Below the pieces are notes generated by a model. The model searched no databases and was not told the origin of the DNA. It worked only from the letters and a program-made list of their open reading frames with translations. Shown here piece after piece: positions 54,325-63,241 of a stretch of DNA of 64,000 bases. Source of the stretch: Verrucomicrobiales bacterium (GTDB lineage Bacteria > Verrucomicrobiota > Verrucomicrobiia > Verrucomicrobiales > DEV007); the NCBI GenBank assembly GCA_002698785.1, contig PAAG01000049.1, forward strand, positions 1 to 64,000. Direction: 5' to 3'. Numbering within the stretch: position 1 is the stretch's first letter; every line of letters begins with the position of its first letter. The translations under genes were made by a program, and so were the position numbers.

Positions 54325-55694
54325 TTCTCGATCTTACCGGAGTAGACGTTAAAACTCTTTCCTCTCACAAAGCCTGCAAGAAACTGACCGCTCTCTTTTG
54401 CCAACTGAACAGCCAGACTACTCGGAGCCGAAATTCCGGCCACCGCAGGAATACGTGCCGCCAGAGCCTTTTGCATCAGTTCGAAAGAGATGCGCCCACT
54501 GACCAACAGCACGCATTTTGACAAGTCTTTCCCATCGAGAAACGCTCGACCGATAACTTTGTCGAGAGCGTTGTGGCGTCCTACATCTTCACGCAACATC
54601 AGGAGATTCCCATCTGCATCGAAAAGTGCCGAGGCATGAAGACCGCCCGTTCGATCAAAGGTTTTCTGTGCTGCTCTCAATTTCCCCGGCAACCCGAGCA
54701 AATAGTCGGCAGAGATAGGGGGAACTTCGATGACAGGCGGAAACTGAAGGAACACCGCGTCGATCGTCGCCTTGCCGCACACTCCGCAACTGCTGGACGT
54801 AAAAACATGCCGTGTCAGTTCCTCCAGATCCGGAGAGCTGGACATGCGAACTTCCAAAGTGTTGCCCACCCCTTGAGGGTCGACGTCGGGACATTGAGCA
54901 ATCTCGAGAATCTCGTCTGGGGAAGTGGCCATTCCCTCCGTCACCAGGAAACCCGCTGCGAGCTCGTCGTCATTGCCCGGAGTCCGCATCATGACAGCGA
55001 CACTTTTCTCGTTCACACGAATCTCGAGTGGTTCCTCCGCTGCGACGAAATCCCCCTCCATGGAAAGCTGATCTTCTTCTCGATTGAATCGAGCGATCTC
55101 TACACGACGATCATAGACCGATGGCGACAGGGCCTCCAGGTCCTCTTGTGTATTGATGTTCTGAAAAAGCGGCTCTTCATCCGGCCCGATAGCAAGACGT
55201 GTGATCAGCCCAGCATCAAAAGCCTCGTGCAATACTGACTGGAGTTTTCGATTCCCCTGAGAGAGGTGATTTTCAAGGAGTGCCAGCATATCCTTCCTGG
55301 GATATACCGCCGCAAGAGGCTCCCAGAAGTCTCCATTGTGGGGCACGACACCTGTTCCGAAGTCGAGGAGACTATTCAGATACTCGGGAGACATACAGGG
55401 AAGATCTACTCCGAGAACGAGTATCCGATCCGCCTTGCTCTCTCGAAAGACACTAACAAGTCCTCCTATCGGGCCCTGATCAGGCTCTTCATCTACCAAG
55501 CGTGAAACACTCTCCAGCACCTGAGGAAAAGGTTGCTCCGCATTGGTCGACAGCCACATCGCAGTTGGCCGCAACGATGCCAGCATCTGCAATTGATGCG
55601 CATACAGAGGACGGCCTTTCCAATCGACAAATGCCTTATCCTCCCCGAATCGGGTCGAGCGCCCCCCCGCAATCAATACCGCATCAAAACTCAT
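54321..55694 (-). CDS. MobA-FdhD fusion (molybdenum cofactor guanylyltransferase plus sulfur-carrier)
   Basis: 457 residues. Residues 1-190 are MobA-like: LIAGGRSTRFGEDKA, DQGPIGGL and LGVDLPCMSP, the GTP- and Mo-cofactor-binding motifs. Residues 195-457 are FdhD-like: EEPLEIRVNEK, GFLVTEGM, C303-G-V-C306 in SSSCGVCGKA, and REDVGRHNALDKVIG. MobA makes the Mo-bis-MGD cofactor and FdhD passes sulfur to formate dehydrogenase, so a fused protein could do both steps in one place. No formate dehydrogenase gene is in the window. It overlaps the upstream sulfatase stop and the downstream DUF6508 start, each by four bases. Confidence 0.92.
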   Translation of the reverse strand: MSFDAVLIAGGRSTRFGEDKAFVDWKGRPLYAHQLQMLASLRPTAMWLSTNAEQPFPQVLESVSRLVDEEPDQGPIGGLVSVFRESKADRILVLGVDLPCMSPEYLNSLLDFGTGVVPHNGDFWEPLAAVYPRKDMLALLENHLSQGNRKLQSVLHEAFDAGLITRLAIGPDEEPLFQNINTQEDLEALSPSVYDRRVEIARFNREEDQLSMEGDFVAAEEPLEIRVNEKSVAVMMRTPGNDDELAAGFLVTEGMATSPDEILEIAQCPDVDPQGVGNTLEVRMSSSPDLEELTRHVFTSSSCGVCGKATIDAVFLQFPPVIEVPPISADYLLGLPGKLRAAQKTFDRTGGLHASALFDADGNLLMLREDVGRHNALDKVIGRAFLDGKDLSKCVLLVSGRISFELMQKALAARIPAVAGISAPSSLAVQLAKESGQFLAGFVRGKSFNVYSGKIEK

Positions 55695-57568
55695 GGAACC
55701 TTATTCTCGGTGCCGAGCAGGTCATTCACGGCACGGTTCGCTACACGAACAATATATTTGTTAGGCTGATCTTCAAGCGCGCCCTGCAGAGCTTCCAGCT
55801 CTGGACGGGCCACCTCATCGAGTTCATCAAGGACGATCGCAGCCTCCAGTCGAGCCCACTCATTATCTCCTGAAAGTTCGCCTGCCAATACATCGAGAGC
55901 AAACTCCGTCTCGCCCATGCGGCAGAGTGCTCTGGCTGCTGCGATCCGCACAGCCGGTGAATCATCCTCCAGGCGTCTCTTCAACTTCCCTTTCGAACCG
56001 GACACTTCCGCTGCATCTTCGGCGAAATTTCCGAGACCTGTAGCACCCCAGTAGCGAACGACAGAATCGTTGTGCTCCAATGCGTCCATCAGGCCAGGGA
56101 AGGCAGAAGGCCCTTTAGATGCGCTCGTTGCAACCGTAGTGATCTCCTCGATAAACTCGCTCTGGTCTTTTTCTCCATGGAGAATGGCATAAGTCGATCC
56201 CGCCTCTTTCTCTCTCTCCAGAATCTCTGATTCGGGAATCAGCCCAAGATCACCGATTTCCAATTGCCAGTTGAACAGAGTGTTGCTGAGGCTCTCCAGC
56301 TTGTCAGCGTATTTGGGATCGTTGGCCAGGTTGTTGATCTCGTGCGGATCTGCTTCGAGGTCGTAGAGTTCCTCGGCAGGTTTGGAATCTGCGGAGAACA
56401 AGGCAACAGCATCGGACATCTCACCCGACTTCTCTGCCTCTCGAATCTCCTTCATCGTTGCCCCTTTTTCCGGAGTGTTCATGTACTGATAGTATGGCTT
56501 AAGAGGTTCGAAATTCCGAATGTAGCGGAATTGTTTGTCCCGGACCGCACGGATGATGTCGTAGCGCTCGTCCATTCGGTCGCGTGCCCCGAACACATAG
56601 TCTCGCTCCATCGCCTTTCCGACAAAGGGTCGCCCTTGCACGTAGCTCGGCACTTCAATCCCCGCGAGAGCAAGAACTGTTGGGCCAAAATCGACGGAAT
56701 TGATCAATCTGTCGTTCGTGCCGCCCACTTCACCTGACGCCATGTAACGATATTGCTCCGGCATATAAGCGATAAAAGGAACATGCGTTCCCGAATCGTA
56801 AAGCCAGCGCTTAGCCCGAGGAAGGCCAATGCCATGATCCGACCAGAACATGATAATCGTGTTCTCCCATTCTCCCGCGTCTTTCACTTGCTGAATGAGA
56901 TCACCGGCCCAGGCATCCATCGCCGTGATGAGTTCATAATTCCGTTTCCAATCCTCCCGAACAATGGGTGTGTCAGGGTAATAGGGTGGTAGATTCTTGA
57001 AAGATTCAGGGTCCTGGCGCTCGCTCTCTTTGAGGTCTTTGGTTACCTTCTTGTATTTTTCTGCGTTCTCGATTCCGCTCTCGTGACAGCCCGTATAATT
57101 AAATATGGCGAAAAACGGCTGGCCTTCTTCCCGATTCTTCCAGTGTGCCTTTGATGAACTCTCGTCCCAGATTTCTTTCGGCGACGGTTCGCTGAACTGG
57201 TAATCCGTTTTGCTGTTGTTCGTGCAGTAGTAGCCCGCCTCCTTCAAATACATCGGAAACGGCTTCAACCAATCCGGCAACTTCCCATTGCAGCGCATGT
57301 GGTGCGTCCCTATCGAATTTTGATACATCCCCGTGATAATCCCCGAGCGGCATGGCGCGCACACTCCCGCAGTGGTGTAGACATTTGTATATCGCGTCCC
57401 CTTCTCTGCCAAGGCATCCAGATTCGGAGTAATCGCATACGGATCGCCGAAGCATCCAATGTGAGGACTGATGTCTTCGCAGGAAATCCAGAGGATGTTG
57501 GGCCCCTCGGCCGATCTGGCGGTATGAGCCAATAGGCAGGTAGCAAGGAGAAGAAAAAATCTGCGCAT
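55691..57568 (-). CDS. Secreted sulfatase with HEAT-repeat tail
   Basis: 625 residues. Signal peptide 1-20 (ending TARSAEG). Sulfatase domain (about 22-470) starts PNILWISCEDISPHIGC and has the formylglycine motif C70-A-P72-C-R74 and FWSDHGIGLPRAKRW. The C-terminal 120 residues are HEAT-like repeats (VRYWGATGLGNFAED, VRIAAARALCRMG). It resembles the sulfatase half of the protein at 45602-48178. The next gene starts inside its stop codon (55691-55694). Confidence 0.94.
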   Translation of the reverse strand: MRRFFLLLATCLLAHTARSAEGPNILWISCEDISPHIGCFGDPYAITPNLDALAEKGTRYTNVYTTAGVCAPCRSGIITGMYQNSIGTHHMRCNGKLPDWLKPFPMYLKEAGYYCTNNSKTDYQFSEPSPKEIWDESSSKAHWKNREEGQPFFAIFNYTGCHESGIENAEKYKKVTKDLKESERQDPESFKNLPPYYPDTPIVREDWKRNYELITAMDAWAGDLIQQVKDAGEWENTIIMFWSDHGIGLPRAKRWLYDSGTHVPFIAYMPEQYRYMASGEVGGTNDRLINSVDFGPTVLALAGIEVPSYVQGRPFVGKAMERDYVFGARDRMDERYDIIRAVRDKQFRYIRNFEPLKPYYQYMNTPEKGATMKEIREAEKSGEMSDAVALFSADSKPAEELYDLEADPHEINNLANDPKYADKLESLSNTLFNWQLEIGDLGLIPESEILEREKEAGSTYAILHGEKDQSEFIEEITTVATSASKGPSAFPGLMDALEHNDSVVRYWGATGLGNFAEDAAEVSGSKGKLKRRLEDDSPAVRIAAARALCRMGETEFALDVLAGELSGDNEWARLEAAIVLDELDEVARPELEALQGALEDQPNKYIVRVANRAVNDLLGTENKVP

Positions 57569-57698
57569 GTTATATCAGTGGCATTTTGAGAGGAAAGTGA
57601 CAAGAGAGGGATTCACGTTCCGTCAAAAGGAGCGAGGCAAGCGAAACACAAGTCTACGCCGTTTTCAGCAGGCGCATTTCCCTCCTACCTCCCATTGA

Positions 57699-58439
57699 CT
57701 ACTCCACCTCGGTGAAAAGAGTCTTGGTATACTCCAGCAATTCAGCCCCTCCGGGTAGGCCGTGCCCCGGAACTACCACCTCGACATCGGGAAACATTCT
57801 TCTCACCGTATCGATTGACTTTGGCCACGCTTCCAAGTCAGCGTCAGCTAGATTTCCCTTGGCTGCGTCCATCGATTTCACGAGGCATCCACCAAACAAG
57901 ACATTTCGCAGGGGCACAAAAGCGACGACATTGTCTTTGGTATGACCCGCCCCGGCGAAAGCTACGATTACTTCTACCGCCCCCACTTCAACGCAAGTCT
58001 TCTCCTCGAATGCTTCCTGAGGGAGTTCTTTGCCACTGAGCCGGGCTAGCCCGATAGTCATCTTCGATGCAGTCGAGGGAATTGATCGCTCATGAAACGC
58101 TGTCAGCCCTCCCAGGCAATCAACATGAAAATGAGTAGGCACGACTTTCCGAATTTGGGCGTTTAGATTCCGTTCTACGAAATCAATCAATTCCAATGAT
58201 GCTGTATCGTCGGTCGGAGTATCGAGAATCAGGGCTTCCCCACCATCGACGACAACCAGCCCGTTGCAGGGCACCTTGCCAAACTCCTTGGTCTGAAGAA
58301 AAGAGACATGCCGGTATACACCCTCTGACACCGGGTAAATCTCAAGCGCCTCAGAACGATACAATGGCGATTCCTCACCCGAGGAAGAAAAGGGTATCCA
58401 GCAGAAAGAAAACAGCAGTAAACGGTGAAGGTATAGCAT
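57699..58439 (-). CDS. Subclass B1-type metallo-beta-lactamase
   Basis: 246 residues from ATG 58439 (58463 is also in frame). Signal peptide about 1-20. The full two-zinc set of subclass B1 is present: H103-x-H105-x-D107 in THFHVDCLGG, H166 in GAGHTKDN, C185 in LFGGCLVKS and H226 in VVPGHGLPGG, and K188 at the position that contacts the substrate carboxylate. The LFGGC and GHTKDN segments are close to those of IMP- and BcII-type enzymes. It should hydrolyse beta-lactams in the periplasm; activity is inferred. No mobile element adjoins it. Confidence 0.9.
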   Translation of the reverse strand: MLYLHRLLLFSFCWIPFSSSGEESPLYRSEALEIYPVSEGVYRHVSFLQTKEFGKVPCNGLVVVDGGEALILDTPTDDTASLELIDFVERNLNAQIRKVVPTHFHVDCLGGLTAFHERSIPSTASKMTIGLARLSGKELPQEAFEEKTCVEVGAVEVIVAFAGAGHTKDNVVAFVPLRNVLFGGCLVKSMDAAKGNLADADLEAWPKSIDTVRRMFPDVEVVVPGHGLPGGAELLEYTKTLFTEVE

Positions 58440-58512
58440 CGAAACACGATACGATGCGCACAACGAAATATTTCAGCCGTTCTAGCTGATGGGTATTAAT
58501 TGTCCTACCAGA

Positions 58513-59739
58513 CTACGCCTCAGCCAGCCCGAACGTGTCGTGCATCACTTTGGCGGCATCGTCGATCTGGTCTTCGGAGACGGTGACAGTAATCTTGATC
58601 TCGGAGGTAGAGATCATCTCGATGTTGATGCCCGCTTCGGAAAGAGCCTTGAACATCTCGGCAGCCACACCGGAGTGCGAACGCATACCGATACCTACGA
58701 CACTGAGCTTGGCGATGCCGTCTTCGGCCTCGACGATGACACCTTCACCCAACTCGGAAAGAACCGGCTTGAGAGCATTCTCGGCTTTGGCCACGTCGTC
58801 TTTGTGGACGGTAAAGGAAATGTCGGTGATGCCGGTTTTCGACACGTTCTGGACGATCATGTCGACAAGGATGTTCGCCTCGGAAACGGCACCGAAAATC
58901 TTGCTCGCCGTGCCTGGCAAATCTTTGACTCCGGAAATGGTGACTTTCGCCTGGGCGCGTTCCAGACTGACACCGCGAATGACGACAGCTTCCATGCTCA
59001 TGGTTTCTTCTCGGACTATGGTTCCCGGATTATTGTTCAAACTACTGCGCACCTCGAAGGTAACGCCAAATTTCTTCGCAAACTCGACGGATCGGCTCTG
59101 CATCACCTTCGTGCCGGAGCTCGCCATTTCCAACATCTCGTCGTAGCTGATCTCGTTGATCTTCTTCGCGTCAGGCACGACACGAGGGTCACAGGTGTAA
59201 ACACCGTCGACATCTGTGAAAATCTGGCAAAGGTCGGCGTCGATTGCTGCCGCCATAGCGATAGCGGTGAGGTCGGATCCGCCTCGGCCCAACGTAGTGA
59301 TCATTCCCTCCGGGGTCTGCCCTTGGAATCCGGCGAGAATTACGATATTCCCACCATCGAGAAGGGCGTGGACGCCAGCGGGTGAAATATTGGAAATGCG
59401 CGCCTTGGTATGCACGCCGTCGGTCTGGATGCCTGCCTGCGCGCCAGTAAGGGAAACGGCTTTGGCACCCATGGCATTGAGAGCCATCGCAGTAAGAGCA
59501 ATGGTGGTCTGCTCGCCAGTAGAAAGCAGCACGTCCATCTCGCGCTCGGTCGGGTCGTTGTCGCCCGTCACATCGTTTGCGAGCTCGATGAGGCGATTAG
59601 TGACCCCCGCCATTGCCGACACAACTGCCACGACCTGATGGCCCGCTTCCTTCGTTTCAAGGATTCGCTTGGCTACATTGACGATTCGCTCCGGCGTTCC
59701 GACCGAGGTTCCGCCGTATTTCTGGACGATGAGGCTCAC
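58513..59739 (-). CDS. lysC: Aspartate kinase
   Basis: 408 residues. It phosphorylates aspartate, the first step to lysine, threonine and methionine. [10 protein letters not shown] is the N-terminal ATP-site motif, followed by [12 protein letters not shown]; two ACT-type domains (about 265-400) indicate feedback control by lysine and threonine. Separate from hom-thrC (9080-11807). cutA is 37 bases upstream on the same strand. Confidence 0.96.
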   Translation of the reverse strand: MSLIVQKYGGTSVGTPERIVNVAKRILETKEAGHQVVAVVSAMAGVTNRLIELANDVTGDNDPTEREMDVLLSTGEQTTIALTAMALNAMGAKAVSLTGAQAGIQTDGVHTKARISNISPAGVHALLDGGNIVILAGFQGQTPEGMITTLGRGGSDLTAIAMAAAIDADLCQIFTDVDGVYTCDPRVVPDAKKINEISYDEMLEMASSGTKVMQSRSVEFAKKFGVTFEVRSSLNNNPGTIVREETMSMEAVVIRGVSLERAQAKVTISGVKDLPGTASKIFGAVSEANILVDMIVQNVSKTGITDISFTVHKDDVAKAENALKPVLSELGEGVIVEAEDGIAKLSVVGIGMRSHSGVAAEMFKALSEAGINIEMISTSEIKITVTVSEDQIDDAAKVMHDTFGLAEA

Positions 59740-59776
59740 TGTTACAGTTTCGAAAAATTTCGGGAGGACTTATGCC

Positions 59777-60136
59777 TCAGGAACCGGGTTTGTCCACCCG
59801 CGTTTCTTCCCTTACCCAACCGAGATAGCCTGCAGAACCTGCTTCTACCGCTAAAACGACGAATTCAGGCTCGTCGTAGGGATGTTTTTCCTGCAGTTCT
59901 GCTTCCAGTTTTTCGAGCGTGCGTTCGGTCGTTTTCATAATTCCAACGACTTCGGTTTCTGTCTCGACGTTCTCCTTCCAACGATAAATTGAGGTCGCTC
60001 CCGGCAGCATGTTTACACAGGCCACCAGTTGCGAATCGACCAAATGTGTGCCAATTTGTCCCGCAACATCCTCGTTTGGAAAAGTTGTGACCGCCAGAAC
60101 CACTCGATCTCCCGCGTCTTTCTGTCTCTCTATCAT
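59777..60136 (-). CDS. cutA: Divalent-cation tolerance protein CutA
   Basis: 119 residues from ATG 60136 (longer frame reaches 60334 but has no family match). Small trimeric protein. [33 protein letters not shown] and [11 protein letters not shown] are the three conserved CutA segments. First gene of a cutA-lysC pair. Confidence 0.94.
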   Translation of the reverse strand: MIERQKDAGDRVVLAVTTFPNEDVAGQIGTHLVDSQLVACVNMLPGATSIYRWKENVETETEVVGIMKTTERTLEKLEAELQEKHPYDEPEFVVLAVEAGSAGYLGWVREETRVDKPGS

Positions 60137-60166
60137 CCGTTTCAACCGTAACTCCCAGCAGCATAC

Positions 60167-61369
60167 ATGAAACCGGGCATTATCGACAGACTCATTGACC
60201 GACTCGACAAGCTGGAGCCGGAAGAGATCCAGAGCCTCGTACTGAAGGCCGTTCAGGAGAAAGGCTTTCTCGAGCGGGTCTTCGATGTGCTTCGGGAAGG
60301 CATCATCGTCACCGGAGCGCGCGGATCGATCCATTACATCAATCAGGCTGCCTGCGACTTTTTCGGTCTCGATTCCAGAGAAGCCTCAGGCGAATCAGTG
60401 TCAGAGATTTTCCCAGGAATCGACTGGGAGGAAGTCGTCAGCTCCGGCGGGGTGATAAATCGCGACCTCGTCGTTCGCTACCCGGAGATGCGATTTCTGA
60501 ATTTCTACATCGCTCCCCTTGCCGACGAGGAGTCCGAATCCGGAAATTCATCCGGGCTCGGCGGCTTCGTCATCATCCTTCGCGATAACACCCAGAGTCG
60601 CGAACGGCAGATCAAACGCATCGAGTCCGAGAAAATTCAGGCAGTCCAGAGCCTCGCCGCCGGAGTGGCGCACGAAATTGGAAATCCACTCAACTCCCTC
60701 AACATCCACCTGCAGGTGATCGAACGGAAAGTGAAGAAACGGGCCGATCCGGATCTCGCTTCCGAGCTTCTCGAGTCTCTCGAAATTACGAGAAACGAGA
60801 TCAAACGCCTCGATTTTATCGTTGAGAAATTTCTCAACGCAGTCCGCCCCACAAAGCCACTCCTTGAAGCCACAGACCTCAACGAGCTGCTTAACGAAGC
60901 GATCAACTTCATCGGCCCCGAGGTCGCAGACCGTCGCATTTCCATCACCTTGAATCTGACGGAGGACCTGCCCATCCTGCAGCTCGACCGAGACCAGATG
61001 AAACAGGTTTTCTACAACCTGATTCGTAACAGCAGCCAGGCGATCGGATCGGACGGGGAACTCGATATTCGCACGGGATTTGATGATGAGAATGTCTTCG
61101 TCACGTTCGCAGACGACGGCCCGGGGATTTCCGCCGATCAGGTGAGCCGCGTTTTTGAACCCTACTACACCACGAAGAAGACCGGATCCGGTCTCGGCCT
61201 GATGATCGTGCACCGCATCGTTCACGAACATGGGGGTGAAATTCAATTTTCCAGCCGAGAGGGCATCGGCACAGAGGTGACGATCTTTCTCCCCCGGGCG
61301 GAGAAGCTGATGCGCTTTCTACCAAGCAAGACCGAACCCCAGATCATCGACGTCGATGTCGTTGATTAA
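60167..61369 (+). CDS. NtrB-type sensor histidine kinase (cytosolic, PAS)
   Basis: 400 residues, no membrane helix. PAS domain (about 38-145, GIIVTGARGSIHYINQAACDFFG), then HisKA with H169 in GVAHEIGNPLNSL and HATPase with YNLIRNSSQAI, FADDGPGIS and KTGSGLGLMIV. It phosphorylates the NtrC-type regulator whose gene starts 12 bases downstream. The signal is unknown; the lack of membrane segments favours an internal signal. Confidence 0.94.
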   Translation: MKPGIIDRLIDRLDKLEPEEIQSLVLKAVQEKGFLERVFDVLREGIIVTGARGSIHYINQAACDFFGLDSREASGESVSEIFPGIDWEEVVSSGGVINRDLVVRYPEMRFLNFYIAPLADEESESGNSSGLGGFVIILRDNTQSRERQIKRIESEKIQAVQSLAAGVAHEIGNPLNSLNIHLQVIERKVKKRADPDLASELLESLEITRNEIKRLDFIVEKFLNAVRPTKPLLEATDLNELLNEAINFIGPEVADRRISITLNLTEDLPILQLDRDQMKQVFYNLIRNSSQAIGSDGELDIRTGFDDENVFVTFADDGPGISADQVSRVFEPYYTTKKTGSGLGLMIVHRIVHEHGGEIQFSSREGIGTEVTIFLPRAEKLMRFLPSKTEPQIIDVDVVD

Positions 61370-61381
61370 TCAGAGCCCGAT

Positions 61382-62794
61382 ATGGAATTCCAGGAACATA
61401 CCGTTCTCATCGTAGACGACGAAAGGAATACCCGGGAGGGCCTGCGTCTCTCGCTGGAGGACGAATTCGACATATATGTCGCCGCCAATATTTCCGAAGC
61501 GGAGGAAATCCTGAAGAACGAGAAAGTCGATGTGATGGTCACCGACCTCCGCCTCGGCGGGGAAAACGGGATGGACCTCATCCAAAAGACCCTCTCCCGC
61601 GCCAAGGCTCCTGTCTGCATTCTGATGACCGCCTATGGCTCTGTCGACGTGGCTGTCGAGGCCATGAAAAAGGGCGCCTACGACTACGTCAGCAAGCCGC
61701 TGAACATCGACGAACTCGAAATCGTTATCAAGCGCGCCATCCGCAGCCGCAATGTCGAGGAAGAAAACCAGGCTCTCAAAGCCCAGGTCACCGAGCGCTT
61801 CGGGCTCGAGAATATCATCGGCCAATCGATGGTGATGAAGCCGGTTTTCGACACCATCAAACAGGTGGCACCCACTCGAGCCACCGTCCTGATAGAGGGC
61901 GAAAGCGGAACAGGTAAAGAACTGGTCGGTCGGGCCATCCACAACCTCAGTGGCCGACCGACATCGAAACTCGTTACTGTCCACTGCGCGGCACTGAGCG
62001 AGCAGCTCCTGGAGAGCGAGCTATTCGGTCATGAACGTGGAGCTTTCACCGGCGCAATGGAGAGAAGAATCGGACGATTCGAAGAAGCCAACGGAGGCAC
62101 ACTCTTTCTCGATGAGATCGGCGAGATCGATCTCAATGTGCAGGTCAAGTTGTTGCGCGCCATTGGCGAACGTACCATTGAACGCCTGGGCTCGAACAAG
62201 CCGATCAAGGTCGATGTTCGCGTGGTAGCAGCAACGAACAAAGACCTGAGCGAGATGGTGAAGGAAGGGACATTTCGCGATGACCTTTTCTTTCGCCTGA
62301 ATGTGGTGTCCATCCACATGCCTCCACTCCGGACACGGAAAGAAGACATCGTGCTTCTCGTTGATTCATTCCTGAAGGAGTTCGCCGAGGAGAATGGAAA
62401 AGGCACCATGGAGTTGACCAACGACGCCCTCCAGCTACTGCTGGAATACGACTGGCCCGGTAACGTCCGAGAGCTGCGCACCGCAATCGAGCACGGGGTC
62501 GTCATGGCCAACGGAAGCAAGATCGGAATCCGGCATCTTCCTACTTTCCTCACCGATGACTCCCATCGAGGATTTCGCCAGAAACCCGCTGCCGGCACTT
62601 CGGCTCCCTCCACTAAGAGCGACGAGTCCCTCATCGATTCGGATGATCTAAACCTCGCCCGCATCGAGCAGAAAATGATCCGCATTGCCCTCGACCGCAC
62701 GGGTGGCAATCGCACCGAGGCCGCTACATTACTGGGAATTTCCCGACGCACGATGCAGCGAAAACTCAAAGAGATGGGCCTCATCGATGGCTGA
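61382..62794 (+). CDS. NtrC-type sigma-54-dependent response regulator
   Basis: 470 residues. Receiver domain (1-120) with phospho-acceptor D55 in VMVTDLRL. AAA+ domain with Walker A GESGTGKE (173-180) and GAFTGA (220-225), the loop that contacts sigma-54. Fis-type HTH at the C-terminus (GGNRTEAATLLGISRRTMQRKL). It activates sigma-54 promoters after phosphorylation by the partner kinase. Targets unknown. Confidence 0.96.
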   Translation: MEFQEHTVLIVDDERNTREGLRLSLEDEFDIYVAANISEAEEILKNEKVDVMVTDLRLGGENGMDLIQKTLSRAKAPVCILMTAYGSVDVAVEAMKKGAYDYVSKPLNIDELEIVIKRAIRSRNVEEENQALKAQVTERFGLENIIGQSMVMKPVFDTIKQVAPTRATVLIEGESGTGKELVGRAIHNLSGRPTSKLVTVHCAALSEQLLESELFGHERGAFTGAMERRIGRFEEANGGTLFLDEIGEIDLNVQVKLLRAIGERTIERLGSNKPIKVDVRVVAATNKDLSEMVKEGTFRDDLFFRLNVVSIHMPPLRTRKEDIVLLVDSFLKEFAEENGKGTMELTNDALQLLLEYDWPGNVRELRTAIEHGVVMANGSKIGIRHLPTFLTDDSHRGFRQKPAAGTSAPSTKSDESLIDSDDLNLARIEQKMIRIALDRTGGNRTEAATLLGISRRTMQRKLKEMGLIDG

Positions 62795-62801
62795 ACGTGG
62801 T

Positions 62802-62824
62802 AAAATCGTCACTTTACGATTTTT
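62802..62824 (+). terminator. Terminator after the two-component operon
   Basis: AAAATCGT (62802-62809) pairs with ACGATTTT (62816-62823), followed by T. The stem is AT-rich, so it may be weak. Confidence 0.5.
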
Positions 62825-62865
62825 GACAGCTATACGGACCAAACGCGATTAGACAGCCTGACATC

Positions 62866-63120
62866 ATGACTGACGACATCCCCGAAACTTCTGCAGCGCG
62901 TAGACTCACAGCATATTCCTACCTGGTAGTATTCGCCAACGATGGGACAATCGATGAGGGGGAACTTGCCCTTCTCAAAAAGATCGCGCTCGAAGACCAC
63001 ATCGTCGATGAAGCAGAAAAAGATGTTCTTCGCCGAATCTTCTCTCGTGTCTCCAAAGACACGGTAACTGAGAAAGTCTGGGAAAAGATCGAGGCTTTCC
63101 GGTCGAAACACGAGATCTGA
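62866..63120 (+). CDS. TerB-like small protein
   Basis: 84 residues, helical. AYSYLVVFANDGTIDEGELALLKKIA and the DEAEKDVLRRIFSRV segment fit the TerB/DjlA-type fold, which has acidic metal-binding sites. No other tellurite genes nearby. It precedes the AAA+ ATPase gene by about 120 bases on the same strand. Confidence 0.78.
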   Translation: MTDDIPETSAARRLTAYSYLVVFANDGTIDEGELALLKKIALEDHIVDEAEKDVLRRIFSRVSKDTVTEKVWEKIEAFRSKHEI

Positions 63121-63241
63121 TCCCGACTTCACTTTTCCCGGGACAAAACCTCATTACAGCCTTGCCCGGGCCAGTGGCAATTTCGTTGAATTGTGCCTTA
63201 TTCCCTCCCGAACCTGCTGGGAATTCCGCATTCTTTGACTC

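Noticed and set aside
58489-59385. Plus-strand open frame opposite lysC
   Set aside because: Antisense to unmistakable aspartate kinase motifs.
62823-62851. TTGACA as a promoter for the TerB-like gene
   Set aside because: No acceptable -10 box at 16-18 bases, and the box overlaps the terminator stem.
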